A stretch of DNA of 64,000 bases from Pyrenula massariospora (Eukaryota > Ascomycota > Eurotiomycetes > Pyrenulales > Pyrenulaceae). Under the pieces are notes generated by a model, which was not told the origin of the DNA, made no database searches, and saw nothing but the letters and a program-made list of their open reading frames with translations. The stretch lies in the NCBI GenBank assembly GCA_021030905.1, contig JAGFMI010000004.1:310001-374000 (forward strand). Direction: 5' to 3'. Within the stretch, counting starts at the first letter, position 1, and each line of letters opens with the position of its first letter. The position numbers and the translations under genes were made by a program. Below, one piece after another: positions 43,625 through 54,836 of this stretch.

Positions 43625-46600
43625 GGAAGTAAAAGGCTTTTTATATCTTGATCAGTTCCTGACGCATGAATTAGGATCCCTCGACTATCTGTCGAAGGAT
43701 TTTGGGGATATGAGCATGGCCTGAAGTCTGGGGCCGTTCGCTCTAGTGCTTGTGTCAGCTTGGTTGGGAGCGGCCGATGGAGCCTGATTAGTTGTAGTAT
43801 GCGAGAGCGAGGAGGGCATTGACGAAAGAAAAGCAGGTTACTCGGTTCCTTTTGATGTCATCGTTCTATGGATTAGCTGATCGTCGCCTACTAGGCGCTC
43901 TTGCAACATTTGCAAACAATCAAATAAGGATTTCCAAGAACCCTCTTTTACGTAGCCAGGTAGATATGCTGAAGGGAGGGGCCTTTGCTTGCACCACAAA
44001 CTTGCTTGGCATTGCTACGCAAATTTAGACGACTTGCCATCTTCGAGCATCTGATGACAATTGACATTGAGTTGTTCTGGCAGCATCCATGTGCACCTCT
44101 GAAGCTCGGACGCGTCTGACGCGTCGAACATAGAAAAAGGGGCTAAATTACTCTAGCCCAGCGGCGCGGACACGTTGTGGCCCCGACAAAGCTGCTAGGT
44201 CACGTGATGACTTCCTTGCTTAACCCCCAGACACTCCTTGATACCGGTGCCGATGATGCACGCCACCATACTGCCCGTGTCCACAATACCTAGAGATAAT
44301 GGTGGAGTTATTACCATTACGCACCCAAGGGTCACAAAGCAAGGCCGTGGGAGCTGTCCACGCTTCGAGCTGCCTCCTGTATCGATTTAGATCTTAGGAG
44401 CTAACTCAGAGATTATTTAATCCCATTTTTACGTGTCAGCTAAGTCACCAGGAAGAACTCTTTGAACATTCACTGTCTTCTATTGTGTGTGTGTGTGTTC
44501 CTCCCTCGCTCTTCCATCTAATCAAACATACGTCGCGTTCTTCCCAACACTATCTCTACCCTTCTCATCTGACTGTTGCTCTTGGGCTCAGCTTTGCGAG
44601 GGTACAGACCTGTGCCATAGTTAGTGAAGTCGATAGACTTTAAGGCGGACGATAGTAATGCTAGCAGCTCTTCACGTGGTCGGCTTGTTTCTTGCGCATA
44701 CCGCCGGAGCAATATTCCCCTCTGTCATTGATTCGGAGCTCGGCAGTGATATTCTCTCTATGCTTCTCTGTGGTTATGGCTCATGCAGAAACAAAAAAAA
44801 TCCAAGGTATCTCCATGGGAGCCACTTTGACTTGCTAAACTTTGAGGCTCTGACTCTGTGTGGTCGACAACTTATTTCTTAGGATGTCGACTGCGGGAGA
44901 AAGTGCTGTGCATCTGGAGGAGCAAGCGGCGGTGCGATGCTGTGAAGAGAGCTTCAGAGGAGGAAACGAAAATTGACAGAACCAAGAAAGGTTGAAAAAG
45001 CAGCGCCAAATAGAGACAAAAAAGGATACTGACGGGATGTTTCCACTCTCACGCGGTCTTGGACATGCTCCAACATCTTGTGGTCTTAGAGCCGCCGATT
45101 CTAGGGCCGATGACGAAAGTGTCTTTGGCATGGTCTGGATTGGTGGTCGAGGAATCTGTACGGAAGTTGGTTAGTAAGACCCGATGTCTGGTAGCACCTT
45201 GGGGATGGAAGCGAGACTCATTCATACAATTGTAGCTCTTGGTAGAGGAGTCGTTGATGATCTCGGAGGCATAGGGGTGAAGCGACGCATCGATGACCCC
45301 TCTGAGCTTGACAGTCTGGCTAAAGGTCGGCTCTCATTCTCCGGCATGCCGAAGGACAGTGTCCTATTGAGAATGCTTTTGTGGAAGGAAAATTGGGAAG
45401 AATCTGATGAAGGTGTACTTCAGGACGTCATAGACTATTGAAGACAGAGTCCCATGGGGACACATACGTCGCGTTCCGTGCCGACATATTTATATGCCGT
45501 GAGGAATCTCAGATCGAGGGGGAACAGTAGAGCCCTTCTTCTTGTGGCAGAGAAGCAGTCATTCGATGTGCGCCAAAAGAAGTCATGTTCTTTTTCTTGA
45601 TGGAGCCTGGTCCAGCTTCCTGGCGAATGGGGGTTAATTAACTGACAAAATGAATTGCGTGGACACATTTTGGGCCTAGATGCGCCTTCTCCCTGCCTCG
45701 ATACAACCTGTGGCGCATGGTGGGCGGAAGAAGGATAATTAATGGGAAATTCAGACGTTGAAGTGACGTCCATTAGTGGCCAGCTCGATGAGAAAAGAGG
45801 TTAATTAATGGCCATTTCGTCTATTTGGGTCTGCAGGGGTGGACCTGCTGGAGTCTTCTGTCTCGTTCTATTTCGCGTACGCCTTAGCGACAAGCTTTGT
45901 GTGGCTGAACACTTCTCGTGCCGCTTTTGAGTTTGGAATCTTGCTACTACAGACCTAGGTGCTTATTGAGCGGTGCGTAATTACCTGCTGTGTGCGTGAT
46001 TTTTGGGCGGGGTGCTGGATGCCCTTGATTGACCGAGAGATGTGCCTTTCTGAATTCGAGGGAACTTAGCTGTGTCCCTCGGATCTTCCGCTCATCATGC
46101 CAGATCCACCAACCCTAGGTGTTCGATCCCTGTTTGGTAGCGCGAATGCTCGTGGGCCGTTCTGTCCCCTCACCCAGCCTCGTGTTCAAATGGTGCAGCG
46201 ATCGCATGTTTTGACGGAATTTCGAGCGGTTTGACGGGATCTACTAGGTATCCAGGCAGGCTTCTACCAATTGCATGTAGCTTTCTTTGTAGATGCGTCC
46301 AATGTGAAGCAGTGATTGACGTGCATAGATGATGCGATCCCTTGCCAGGATATGCAAATAAGAGAGCCGCACATGGTTGTCAGTATGGGCGCTAGGCCGG
46401 TATAATCAGACGCGCCGCTGTTGATAACTGTCGTACCTGGCGGTCTCTACGATTGCTGCCCTACGGGCGGCTGAGTGCAAGCGTGGTGATCCTGAGTGCA
46501 TTTTCTCCGTTAGGAGGGATGCATCGTGTCCCTGTACGTAGTATGCATGAACATGACCTGCCGAGACTTTCCGATTGCCTTTAGATTTTAAGGCCCTTAA

Positions 46601-47673
46601 TTATGGAGTCGCAAGGCATGATTGCGCGCCCTTCAGCCTGGAAAGCAAGAATAATCAAGCGCTGGTCTTTGGCCGCCACCACCATCGCTCTGTTTCACGG
46701 CCGAAAGGCGCTTTTCGGCTGCCGTCACCCGACCCTAATCTTTTGAATCTACCTCACAACAGTGGCAGCCTTGCAGGAACCAAGATGGTAAGAGAAGTTG
46801 GTAAAGCTGCCGTTGGGTTATATCCAAAACGTATTTGTATCCCTTCTACCTTATTGCGGACAAAGTTACCTTCTCTCATACTCACAGTATTCCATGGAAC
46901 ACCTATGGTTTAAATTAGTTCAACACGTTCATCAGCAGCAAATGTGATCGCCATCCTACGAGCTTTCAGTGTCATGTCATTATCAACGGTCATATTTTCG
47001 ACTTCTCTCATGTCAGAAACATGGCTTTTTTTGGAGACTGAGCTCGACCTTCTATGTTTCAGAGCGGTTGGTGAGCCTATCGAACGGAGATTGCTGGTAG
47101 CAGCAAACACATTTCCAAGGAAAAACCAATGTCCCTTGATGAATGTATCTCCTAAGCAACTGCAAAAGCGACTTGTTTGACCTAAAACTGCCTGCCTTAA
47201 CAGTGCTCACGTCCGCATCGAGGTAGTATTGACATCTAGAGACGAATTAGCCTTCGAGAAGCATAAATTGCAGAGCAGCTGAATGTACCATATGCAACTA
47301 GACAGGGTGCATAAGCCAAGATTTACTTTCTAAGTTACATTCTTCCATTCAACGTCAACGTGAATCCCTAAACACGAGGAGACTGTGCAAGTCGGACCAC
47401 CCATCCTGGAGTAGACAGGCGTCTCTTCCTCTTGTGGATCTTTGAGAACTGGTTTCCGTGACCATGAATTTCTGCTTTGGAAACAGATGGAGTAGGGGGT
47501 TTAATTTTCTTTTTAAAACCGGGGGGAGCTAGAGCGGAGCTCGCAAGAGAAGCACCTCAAGGGCAGAAAAAACGAAACAGCGTAGAACTTGCCATATATT
47601 CCTAGAGCAGGGTAGTCCATGAAATTTGCTGTGCGTATGTGGCGATAAAATAAAGTCCCAATGCACTACTCTG
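43625..47673. other. 4-kb gene-poor stretch
   Basis: I find no gene I can defend here. It contains a (TG)n run at about 44485-44499 and three copies of a TTAATTAA-type motif (near 45633, 45734 and 45802). Frames at 44658-45441 and 46575-47180 lack domains. The composition is ordinary, so it is not a RIP block. Confidence 0.4.
44485..44499. repeat. (TG)n microsatellite
   Basis: About seven TG units in a row. It is simple sequence without an evident role. Confidence 0.8.
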
Positions 47674-48356
47674 TCAACCGCCCCTGCTCTTCTTATTCTC
47701 CCCCTCTTCCCTCCATTTATCCAGTGCCGCCTCCCATCCCTCGCCGCTACCTGCTCCACCACCTCCACTGCACCGGTCCATTACAACGCCCCACGTCCTC
47801 CCTCTAACCACATTTTCCACTCTTCTTTCCATCCTCACAACATTAGCCAACGACTCTGTCCTTGCTTCTCTTGGAAAGAAACGCCCGCTGTACGGATCTA
47901 ACCGCTCATCCACAACCTTCTCCCTCCTTGCCGCGCTCTCGACCTGCCGGCTCAGTATCTCCGGATCGTCTGGGTCTGGTGAGGTAGCAACGCTGGCGCA
48001 GTATGTGAGGACGTCGGAGCGAGACTGCCACGTCGGGAAGAGGAGCGCGTTTCTGAATTGTGCACAGCTTTCACTAGAGATGGGACGGCGGGTCGGGGGT
48101 GGTCGGGATGCGTCGCGGATGGATGTGCTCGAAGGGTCGAAAGGGTTGCTTGTCGAAGGGGTAAGGAGGGCATTGAGATGCTGGGTTATGGAGTCGTCGA
48201 GGGTGGAGCGGGAGAGGCGAAGGAAATCTGTAAATTGGTGTGAATAGGTCGCCTATGGGCTAAGTGTGTTGATTCTATAAGCTCCGTACCTCGAAGTGCA
48301 GCTTCATTGAAGCAAAATTGAGGTGTAAGTTGTGGATACGATGGAGGTTTGGACAT
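47674..48356 (-). CDS. MIX23: MIX23 / caffeine-induced death protein 2 family
   Basis: Exons 48290-48356 and 47674-48227 join over a 62-nt intron (CGAG|GTACGG ... TTTACAG|AT), giving 206 residues. The family is clear from QFCFNEAALR|DFLRLSRSTL, DDSITQHLNALLTP, SCAQFRNALLFPTWQSRSDV, LTYCASVATSPDPDDPE, VVDERLDPYSGRFFPREART and RTWGVVMDRC. Cys residues in SESC and LTYC correspond to the twin Cys motifs of intermembrane-space proteins. MIX23 sits in the mitochondrial intermembrane space and helps protein import under stress in yeast. The fission yeast homologue is Cid2. The Gly-rich tail after the last Cys is variable. Low complexity on the opposite strand comes from this coding sequence. Confidence 0.88.
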
Positions 48357-49039
48357 GTTGGGCGGAGAGTGAGAGGGTATAGCTGCCTTCGACTTTTTCG
48401 AAGGGGTAGAAGCCCACAGCCAATCCAGCTTGAAAGCTTTGACTTCAAAGCTTGGGGGAAGACCTTCAGGATGTCTCGGTCAATGCCATCATTTCCATTA
48501 CGTCTCTGAAGTGGGACTGGCTACAAGGAATGCAACGGCGTTGTTCACATTGCCGTGAGAAAGTTTTAAAAGTTGCGAGCCCGATAAAACCCAATCTGTC
48601 GGTCACGGGATCCCGCGCGTTGGACGTGTCTAATGACGTGCACTCCGCCTTGAATTTTGCGTGGCCCAAGCTCCGTCGGGCTGCGCTGGGTAGCGGCCGA
48701 AACTGTCCCTGTAGCTCTACCAATTGTCCCTTTATTACCGATCAAGAATGTTTTTGGAAGGCCGAAACTCGGTCTGAATCTTGATCTCTTGCTATTATGC
48801 TAGTCACTCCGTTACGAATCACGCTCGAATAAGATATACCTGGTTTTTGGCTGCGAATCTCAACATAGTCTGGCTGGCTTACGCGATCTCCGAACCTCTG
48901 CAGGCTTTTCAATCATCTGTTTCTCGTCTTTACATAGCCATAAGACTGCTGTCGCACCCACACCTACGTTTATTCTAATCTTCTCGACGCAAAGCTTCTA
49001 TAAAGTATCAACTCCGTCGGTTACGACTGCACAGCTACC

Positions 49040-50374
49040 ATGCCTGAAATCGCAGAAGTCGCCCGCATAGTCCATTTCATCCGGAAGCATTTGGTCGGCA
49101 AAACGCTGTCCAAAGTCATCGCCTATGAAGACAACAATGTCTACGGCAAGGCCGGCACAAGTTCAGATGAGTTTCAAAAAGCGATGAGTGGAAAGAAGGT
49201 TATTGGCGCTGGACAACAGGGCAAATACTTCTGGATAGTCATGTCAAAGCCTCCACATCCTCTTATGCACTTCGGTATGTCTGGATGGCTGAAGATTAAG
49301 AGCGAGGATACCTACTATTACAGACGGAAGGAAGGCGATCCTGAAGAGGAATGGCCACCTAAATATATGAAGTTTCTCCTCAAGACTAACTCCAATCCAA
49401 AAGTTGAGGCCGCCTTTGTCGACTTCCGGCGATTTGGGCGAATACGACTATTAGACTGCCCCGAAAGCGAGATCCGAAAGATCAGCCCACTCTCCGATAA
49501 CGGCCCTGATCCTGTTGTCGACAAGGACCTTGTAACCGAAAGCTGGCTTATTGGTAAGTGCCGGAGCAAGAAGGTTGCCATCAAGGCTTTACTACTCGAT
49601 CAAGCAAATATAAGTGGTATTGGCAATTGGGTGGGAGATGAGATCATGTACCATGCAAAGATACACCCGGAACAGTACAGTAATACACTTTCAGACAAGC
49701 AACTGAAACAACTCCATGCCTCAATTCATCATATTTGTGACACAGCGGTGAATCTGCTAGGAGACTCAGAGCAGTTTCCGGAATCATGGCTTTTCAAACA
49801 TCGCTGGAGCAAAGGAAAGAAAGATGCTCCACAGAAATTGCCGAGTGGGGAAAAGATTGTCTTCCTGACTGTTGGCGGCCGAACAAGTGCCGTAGTTCCT
49901 GGTGTGCAGAAGAAAACTGGCCCTGTGACGAAGGATATAGGTGAGGGTGAGAGCGGAAGTGAAGGTCCTGCGAAGCAGAAGGGTAAGGGGAGAATCAAGA
50001 AAAATGCTGGCGGAGAGGAAGAGAAGGACGAAAAGAAGAGTACAAATTCTATCAAGAAGCAAAGCAAGAGCAAGCCAAAGAGCAACAAAGCCACAAAGGA
50101 AGAGGAGGGTAGCCAGGAAGAAGAGGCTCCTGCAATGGTACCGACGAAAGGGAAAGGTAAAGGGAAAAGGGTAGCCGCTGATACAACTGCGGAGTCGGAT
50201 AAGCGGGTGAAAAGGCCCAAAGAGACCGCAAAGCCCAACGGCGTCAAAGAAGAGACCTCAAATGATAATAATGGCGTGAAGAAATCATCGTCTAAAGCTA
50301 AAGCAGGCAAACGTCAGACTTCCGTCGAGGGATCTACCCCTCAGCGCCGTTCATCCCGTCGAAGCACTGGATAA
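49040..50374 (+). CDS. Fpg/MutM-type DNA glycosylase, fungal zincless-finger form
   Basis: A single exon of 444 residues. The start MPEIAEVARI places Pro-2 and Glu-3 as in all Fpg/Nei enzymes, where the N-terminal Pro is the Schiff-base nucleophile after Met removal. A conserved Lys follows in GQQGKYFW, then LMHFGMSGWLKI and FVDFRRFGRIRLL. The helix-two-turns-helix is ISGIGNWVGDEIMYHAKIHP. Instead of a Cys4 zinc finger there is VGGRTSAVVPGVQKKTG, the zincless finger of plant and fungal members. The last 150 residues are Lys/Glu/Ser-rich and disordered, probably for DNA binding and nuclear import. The enzyme cuts out oxidised bases and cleaves abasic sites. It looks intact. Confidence 0.93.
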   Translation: MPEIAEVARIVHFIRKHLVGKTLSKVIAYEDNNVYGKAGTSSDEFQKAMSGKKVIGAGQQGKYFWIVMSKPPHPLMHFGMSGWLKIKSEDTYYYRRKEGDPEEEWPPKYMKFLLKTNSNPKVEAAFVDFRRFGRIRLLDCPESEIRKISPLSDNGPDPVVDKDLVTESWLIGKCRSKKVAIKALLLDQANISGIGNWVGDEIMYHAKIHPEQYSNTLSDKQLKQLHASIHHICDTAVNLLGDSEQFPESWLFKHRWSKGKKDAPQKLPSGEKIVFLTVGGRTSAVVPGVQKKTGPVTKDIGEGESGSEGPAKQKGKGRIKKNAGGEEEKDEKKSTNSIKKQSKSKPKSNKATKEEEGSQEEEAPAMVPTKGKGKGKRVAADTTAESDKRVKRPKETAKPNGVKEETSNDNNGVKKSSSKAKAGKRQTSVEGSTPQRRSSRRSTG

Positions 50375-51163
50375 CTCAAGTGAAAGGTCGAGTTTGTTGT
50401 TGGCATCAACTTTGAAGATCTCTCCATACTTTCTGATTGACAACGCTGTTGGAAAGTCAAAATCATGTCATATTGACGAAATTCGTTGACGAAATAAACT
50501 TTTCTGCTTTAGAAATCTACGACAAAGCAATCTCACACATGTGTCGAGATCGGCAGGATCACTGTCAGCCGTTGAAAATAGATACTGGCCTCTTCAGCTT
50601 GACGGTCGCTATCAAATCACGACGGCCGTTATGGCCATTCTTCCTGTGTACCGCGTGGCTAGAAAATCTGAATTCTTGATGACATTGCACGTCAAGTACT
50701 CTAGCTGGAGGCAAGCCTTTGCCGCTCCGTGCGATTTCTGTCTTGGCCGCAGTCTGGCGTCGCTAACTTTACAATTCTCCACTTCCATCACTCCATGCAC
50801 GTCTTTTTTCCATATATGATAGACATATCCACCTCCTAACTAGGTCTACTTACCCAACTAAGGAGATGTCGATTTCGTCGGAAAGCAAAGTGGTCAGCTA
50901 TTGGCCTATTCTGGCAGAACGACGGCCTCAATCGTACCTTCCTGATGCTTACACAGTATCACCAACAAAAACGGAAGGCTCGCCTTCCCAATCGGATCAT
51001 TCTGGGATCAGAGTCACGCGCCAAGGAATTGCTAGACTCTCTTTCACCGGATGGTACGAAAAGATCCCTTTCCCTCTCTTTTCCTAAAACTCTACTCACC
51101 TTCACCTTATCATACTTACTTTACCTTTCCATTCCTACAAGATCAACCTGTATCGTGTTCAAG
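50375..51163. other. intergenic, no gene seen
   Basis: Short frames only. The frame that opens at 50945 and runs into the secreted-protein gene is its upstream extension and lacks coding character before the ATG at 51164. Confidence 0.4.
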
Positions 51164-51758
51164 ATGCAACTGATCTGCTTGATTCTTCTCGCCTTCGTAG
51201 CCTTTCTCTCCTCTGCCACTCCTCACTCCTTCCCTGGTGCCTCTCTTCAAGGATCCAATGACCGCATCATCACCCGAGCGAATAACACAGTGGCCGGTAA
51301 TCTCACCAATGATGAAGAACAGTTTCACTACGCGCACGTCTGTACACTGCCGTACGTACTTCCTGTCCACGTCGACATAACATTCCAGGAAGCTGACCGG
51401 GCGAAACTCAATCGCAATAGAAACTTGAAAGGCGTGTGCGATTTCCTCGACCTGGATCATATAAACAATAAAATAATCCCATGGAACGGGATCGAGGATG
51501 CTCCAAACAAAGACATCGGAATGATCTACGTTGACCCTTGTAGGCCACTCTCTCTCTACACCAGGTCCTGATGTTTCTCTTTTCCCCCAAAGCCTGATCA
51601 TAAAGCTTACAGATATCTCCGGCATGAACCTTATTCACTACTCCAAGAATCCGGATGACCCGATGAGGGTGTCTCCGCAGATTGATATCATGCATAAGAT
51701 GAACCCTGTCCCTGACCCCTGGTTCCATGAAACGGACGCGTACAGAGTTCACTATTGA
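51164..51758 (+). CDS. small secreted protein, function unknown
   Basis: Exons 51164-51539 and 51613-51758 join over a 73-nt intron (CCTT|GTAGGC ... TTACAG|AT) in phase, giving 173 residues. Residues 1-18 or so form a signal peptide (MQLICLILLAFVAFLSSA). The mature part has N-glycosylation sites (NNT, NLT), two Cys (HVCTLPYV, GVCDFLDL) that could pair, and an acidic, Pro-rich C-terminus (SKNPDDPMRVSP, PVPDPWFHETDAYRVHY). I recognise no family. A secreted candidate effector is possible but has no direct support. Confidence 0.6.
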
Positions 51759-52194
51759 GCTTGAACGCTTTGCGGCATGACTGGAGATTGCATTTGGAGT
51801 TTTTGACGGGTGAGATGACGGGCCGTCACAGGCGCATGGTGCCGAAGTTGGCGGAGGCGATTGTAGTAATTGTGCCTCCAGAAGTGTGATGACCTAAGTC
51901 GATCGAAGCTATAGCTATAAGTGGCAATGAACAGGATGTTGTTGTTCCAGGAATGAACTATACATCAATCTTGTCCGTGGTTTTGACTATAAGGAGTGAC
52001 ATTGACTGCGATCACTAGCGTTTAACATTGCGTATGCATGTCATGCCTTTCTTCCAGCTACCGGTATGTATTCGTCTAAGTGAGAACATTCTAGCAATAA
52101 TGAAAGGGTCCAGACGTCTTCAAATGAAGTATTGCTCGGCGTGACGTTCCTAGATAGACCCGTTCGACAACTATTCGGCTCATTCAGGTCGCAG
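51759..52194. other. intergenic, no gene seen
   Basis: 3' flank of the secreted-protein gene; nothing further is visible. Confidence 0.35.
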
Positions 52195-52287
52195 TAAGGA
52201 CCGTGTTTCTGGCAACGGATGAGGAAAAGGTCTGACGAGGCGATGAGAGTTGTACAGAAACAGACAATCTCTGTGCACCAATCGGGT
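52195..52287 (+). pseudogene. HET-gene fragment, degenerate copy
   Basis: About 93 bp can be lined up with 58156-58251, ending in the shared string GTGCACCAATCGGGT. That locus lies just after the YWSRLW block of a HET relic. Only the DNA resemblance is visible here; the frame is broken, and no HET motif can be read directly. It is a small duplicated relic. Confidence 0.45.
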
Positions 52288-52403
52288 GTTCCGGCCGATG
52301 CCTGGTACTGCTTGGTGAAGGCTAGGTTGGTTACATGGGCGAGGCTCGCCCCATCGGGTGCTGCTGCCTGCGAACGAAGTGGTGTACCGAATGGCTAATG
52401 CTA

Positions 52404-52479
52404 TGTAGGATGAAGAATATATAGGTATCAATGTGTACCGTACTTGCAACCGTCAGAATGGCGGAGAGGGATTCCAACA
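52404..52479. mobile_element. 76-bp TG...CA mini-element, copy C (diverged)
   Basis: It starts TGTAGGA and ends TCCAACA, which pair as inverted ends, and has the internal landmarks GAAGAATATATA, GCAACCGTCA and AATGGCGGAG in the same order as the 79-bp copies A and B. The flanks TGCTA and GACTA agree at only 3 of 5 bases, so the target duplication is eroded or absent. This looks like an older member of the family. Confidence 0.55.
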
Positions 52480-54836
52480 GACTACACCGTCCCTGAAATG
52501 ATTTCTCAGTCGCCTATCTCCGATGGGGCAAAGATTCCCGACAATACTTGTACCGTTCCCTACTTAAACTAGTTAGTTTAGCGTCGATCATCGTTCCTCT
52601 ATGCTGAACTCATCTCCAAACTTTCGGAGGCATCCAACAGTCGACAGAATCACCTTCTGTTCTAGGTGTCCGATAGTGGCGATTTGATGGCCAGGGTTTG
52701 GCACGGTGAGAACGAGGCATGGTAGGCCCCGAACGTGCAACATGATGGACATATGTTCTTTAAAGCGCTCGTGGTTCGTGAAAAGAAATCTAGTTCGATT
52801 CAACGGAAGCGAATTGGGCCGCTTCTTCTTCGTGTAGCCCACCAAGTGCTCAATTCAGCCTCGTCAGCCCCAGTTTCTATGTGGAGTTCGTAATGGGCGC
52901 ATTCTGTTCTCAGATTCGACTGGACAGATGAGAAGCTGGGTGAAAGGTGCAGAATGGATCAGGCTGAAACAGTGATATTTGCTGGCGCGCTGTCTCGGAA
53001 AGATCGGCTTCGAGACGGCATGGACTGCTATCAGCTATCTGTAGATAATTGTAAATTTCGTGCAACCACGGCAGTTCTGATCGAGCTTCACTGTCAAAGC
53101 AGTGACAAGTCTAGAGTCTCGCCGTGGCCTTGTCATGACAGAACATAGGCATTAGAAGTTCTTCAGCGAACGGGGGAGCCTGCTTCGCCGCCGTAGGCGG
53201 AGATACTCTGAAGCTCCTTTTGATGGTCCATTTCTGGACGAAATACGGAATTAGCCGACAAGTACGCGATACCAGGCGCTGAATGGGTACTGTCGAGTCA
53301 CAGAAAACTTCATAGGGTATTGAAGGACGTAGTGTTATCCTCACTCGGTGGTCCAGAAATGAGGCGCTGTGGTCGCACATAGAATGCGTACTAACATCCA
53401 GCAGTAGGATGCCCACATAGCTTACACGCGAGAACTTCAGTTCGGCAGAGGCGCTTCGAGTGAACGCGCGTCTCTCGACAATGCTTCTTGCGTATGTTTT
53501 GCTTTTTCAGGGTTCTTGGTTTTGTATGAAGATGAATGGCATAGAGTTAGGGAGGTAGACATGGTCCTCTTCTATTTCAGGTACCTACCTGCAGATCTTA
53601 GACACTTCAAGGCCTCTGTCCTCTGCTTGTGAGACACTATTTTGCGGGGACTTGCTGGCGAGCCTTACCACAAGGACTGGTAGATTCCGTCATGCATTGT
53701 TCAGTATAGGCTATCCCGGCATCTTGACGAGCAATGATTCTGCATGGGGCCAAAAAAAGGCTTTTGTCTCTGCATCAAAGATAAAAGGTCAAGCTCGTCA
53801 CATGATCCGCCCCATCACTCATTTGGGAGATCGCTGACGGGTGGGAATTCCAAATAAAAGTCCACTGACAAGGCTTCAAATGATCGGCAATTGCAACGGC
53901 TCAATATGGAGCTCAAGCGAAACCAAAAGAAGCGTACTTTAGATATGAAGGACCAGGCGAACGGACTGAGAGGACAAGATGAGCTAGCTGAATGAGGGAA
54001 ACGCGGTGCCATTGTGCGTGATACGCGCCAGCCTTATTAGCCCCCAAATGTTGAATTGCATGACAACGAAATGTGCGTGCAGCAGGAATTTACTTGATTC
54101 GAGTGCGGAGAGCAAGAATCGGGACTGTGGCGCCCAATTGCGCTCCGGTCGGGTAGGTATCTAACAAAAGAACACATGAAGGATGTAACATTCTCCTGCA
54201 CACTTACCTATGGTAATGCATGTCAATCTGCACAAGGCTGTCCGTGAAGGTCAGTTCCCGTCTTTGATCCGCACATAAGAGCTGATAGGTTGGATTACAA
54301 CGAATGGGCGGTCACACCCTACCCTGAAAGTATTTGAGATTTTCCTGCAGCACACTAGGCCGACTGCGATTACTACGGGACTTCCATTTCGTCTGCGCCA
54401 AACAGATTTCGTCGGCGAAACTTCTCCGTTGAGAGAGGCAGCCATGTATACATTCAAATGGCTTGCATGATCGAAAGGTGTCTTGGCTCAGAATTCTACC
54501 AAAAGTGTCAGTACGATGGAACAGGCAGCTATCAAGAAAGAGTGGCGTACGTGTATGTTTGTAAAATGCCACAGCCTTCAAGTTTTCAGCTCTCAATCGT
54601 CGGCTCGCGAAAGACGCCGATCGTTCGATCGATGTTCAGCCTATATGAGCTTGAAAGAAAAAGCCCCCACATCCAGCTATGGTATATTGAGTGGAGCGGT
54701 TGTAATTCGTACTGCGTCTTTAACACTTGTTGAAAATTGTGCCGCCCTTTTTGCTATAAGTAGTCTACCCTTCATGGTTTTGTTTTTGATAATACTACTT
54801 CATTCCTTCTCTTGCGCCTTACGAACTCAGGAAATC
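52480..54836. other. gene-poor spacer
   Basis: 2.3 kb without a supportable gene. The frame from 54483 runs into the membrane-protein gene but lacks family features before the ATG at 54837. Confidence 0.4.
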
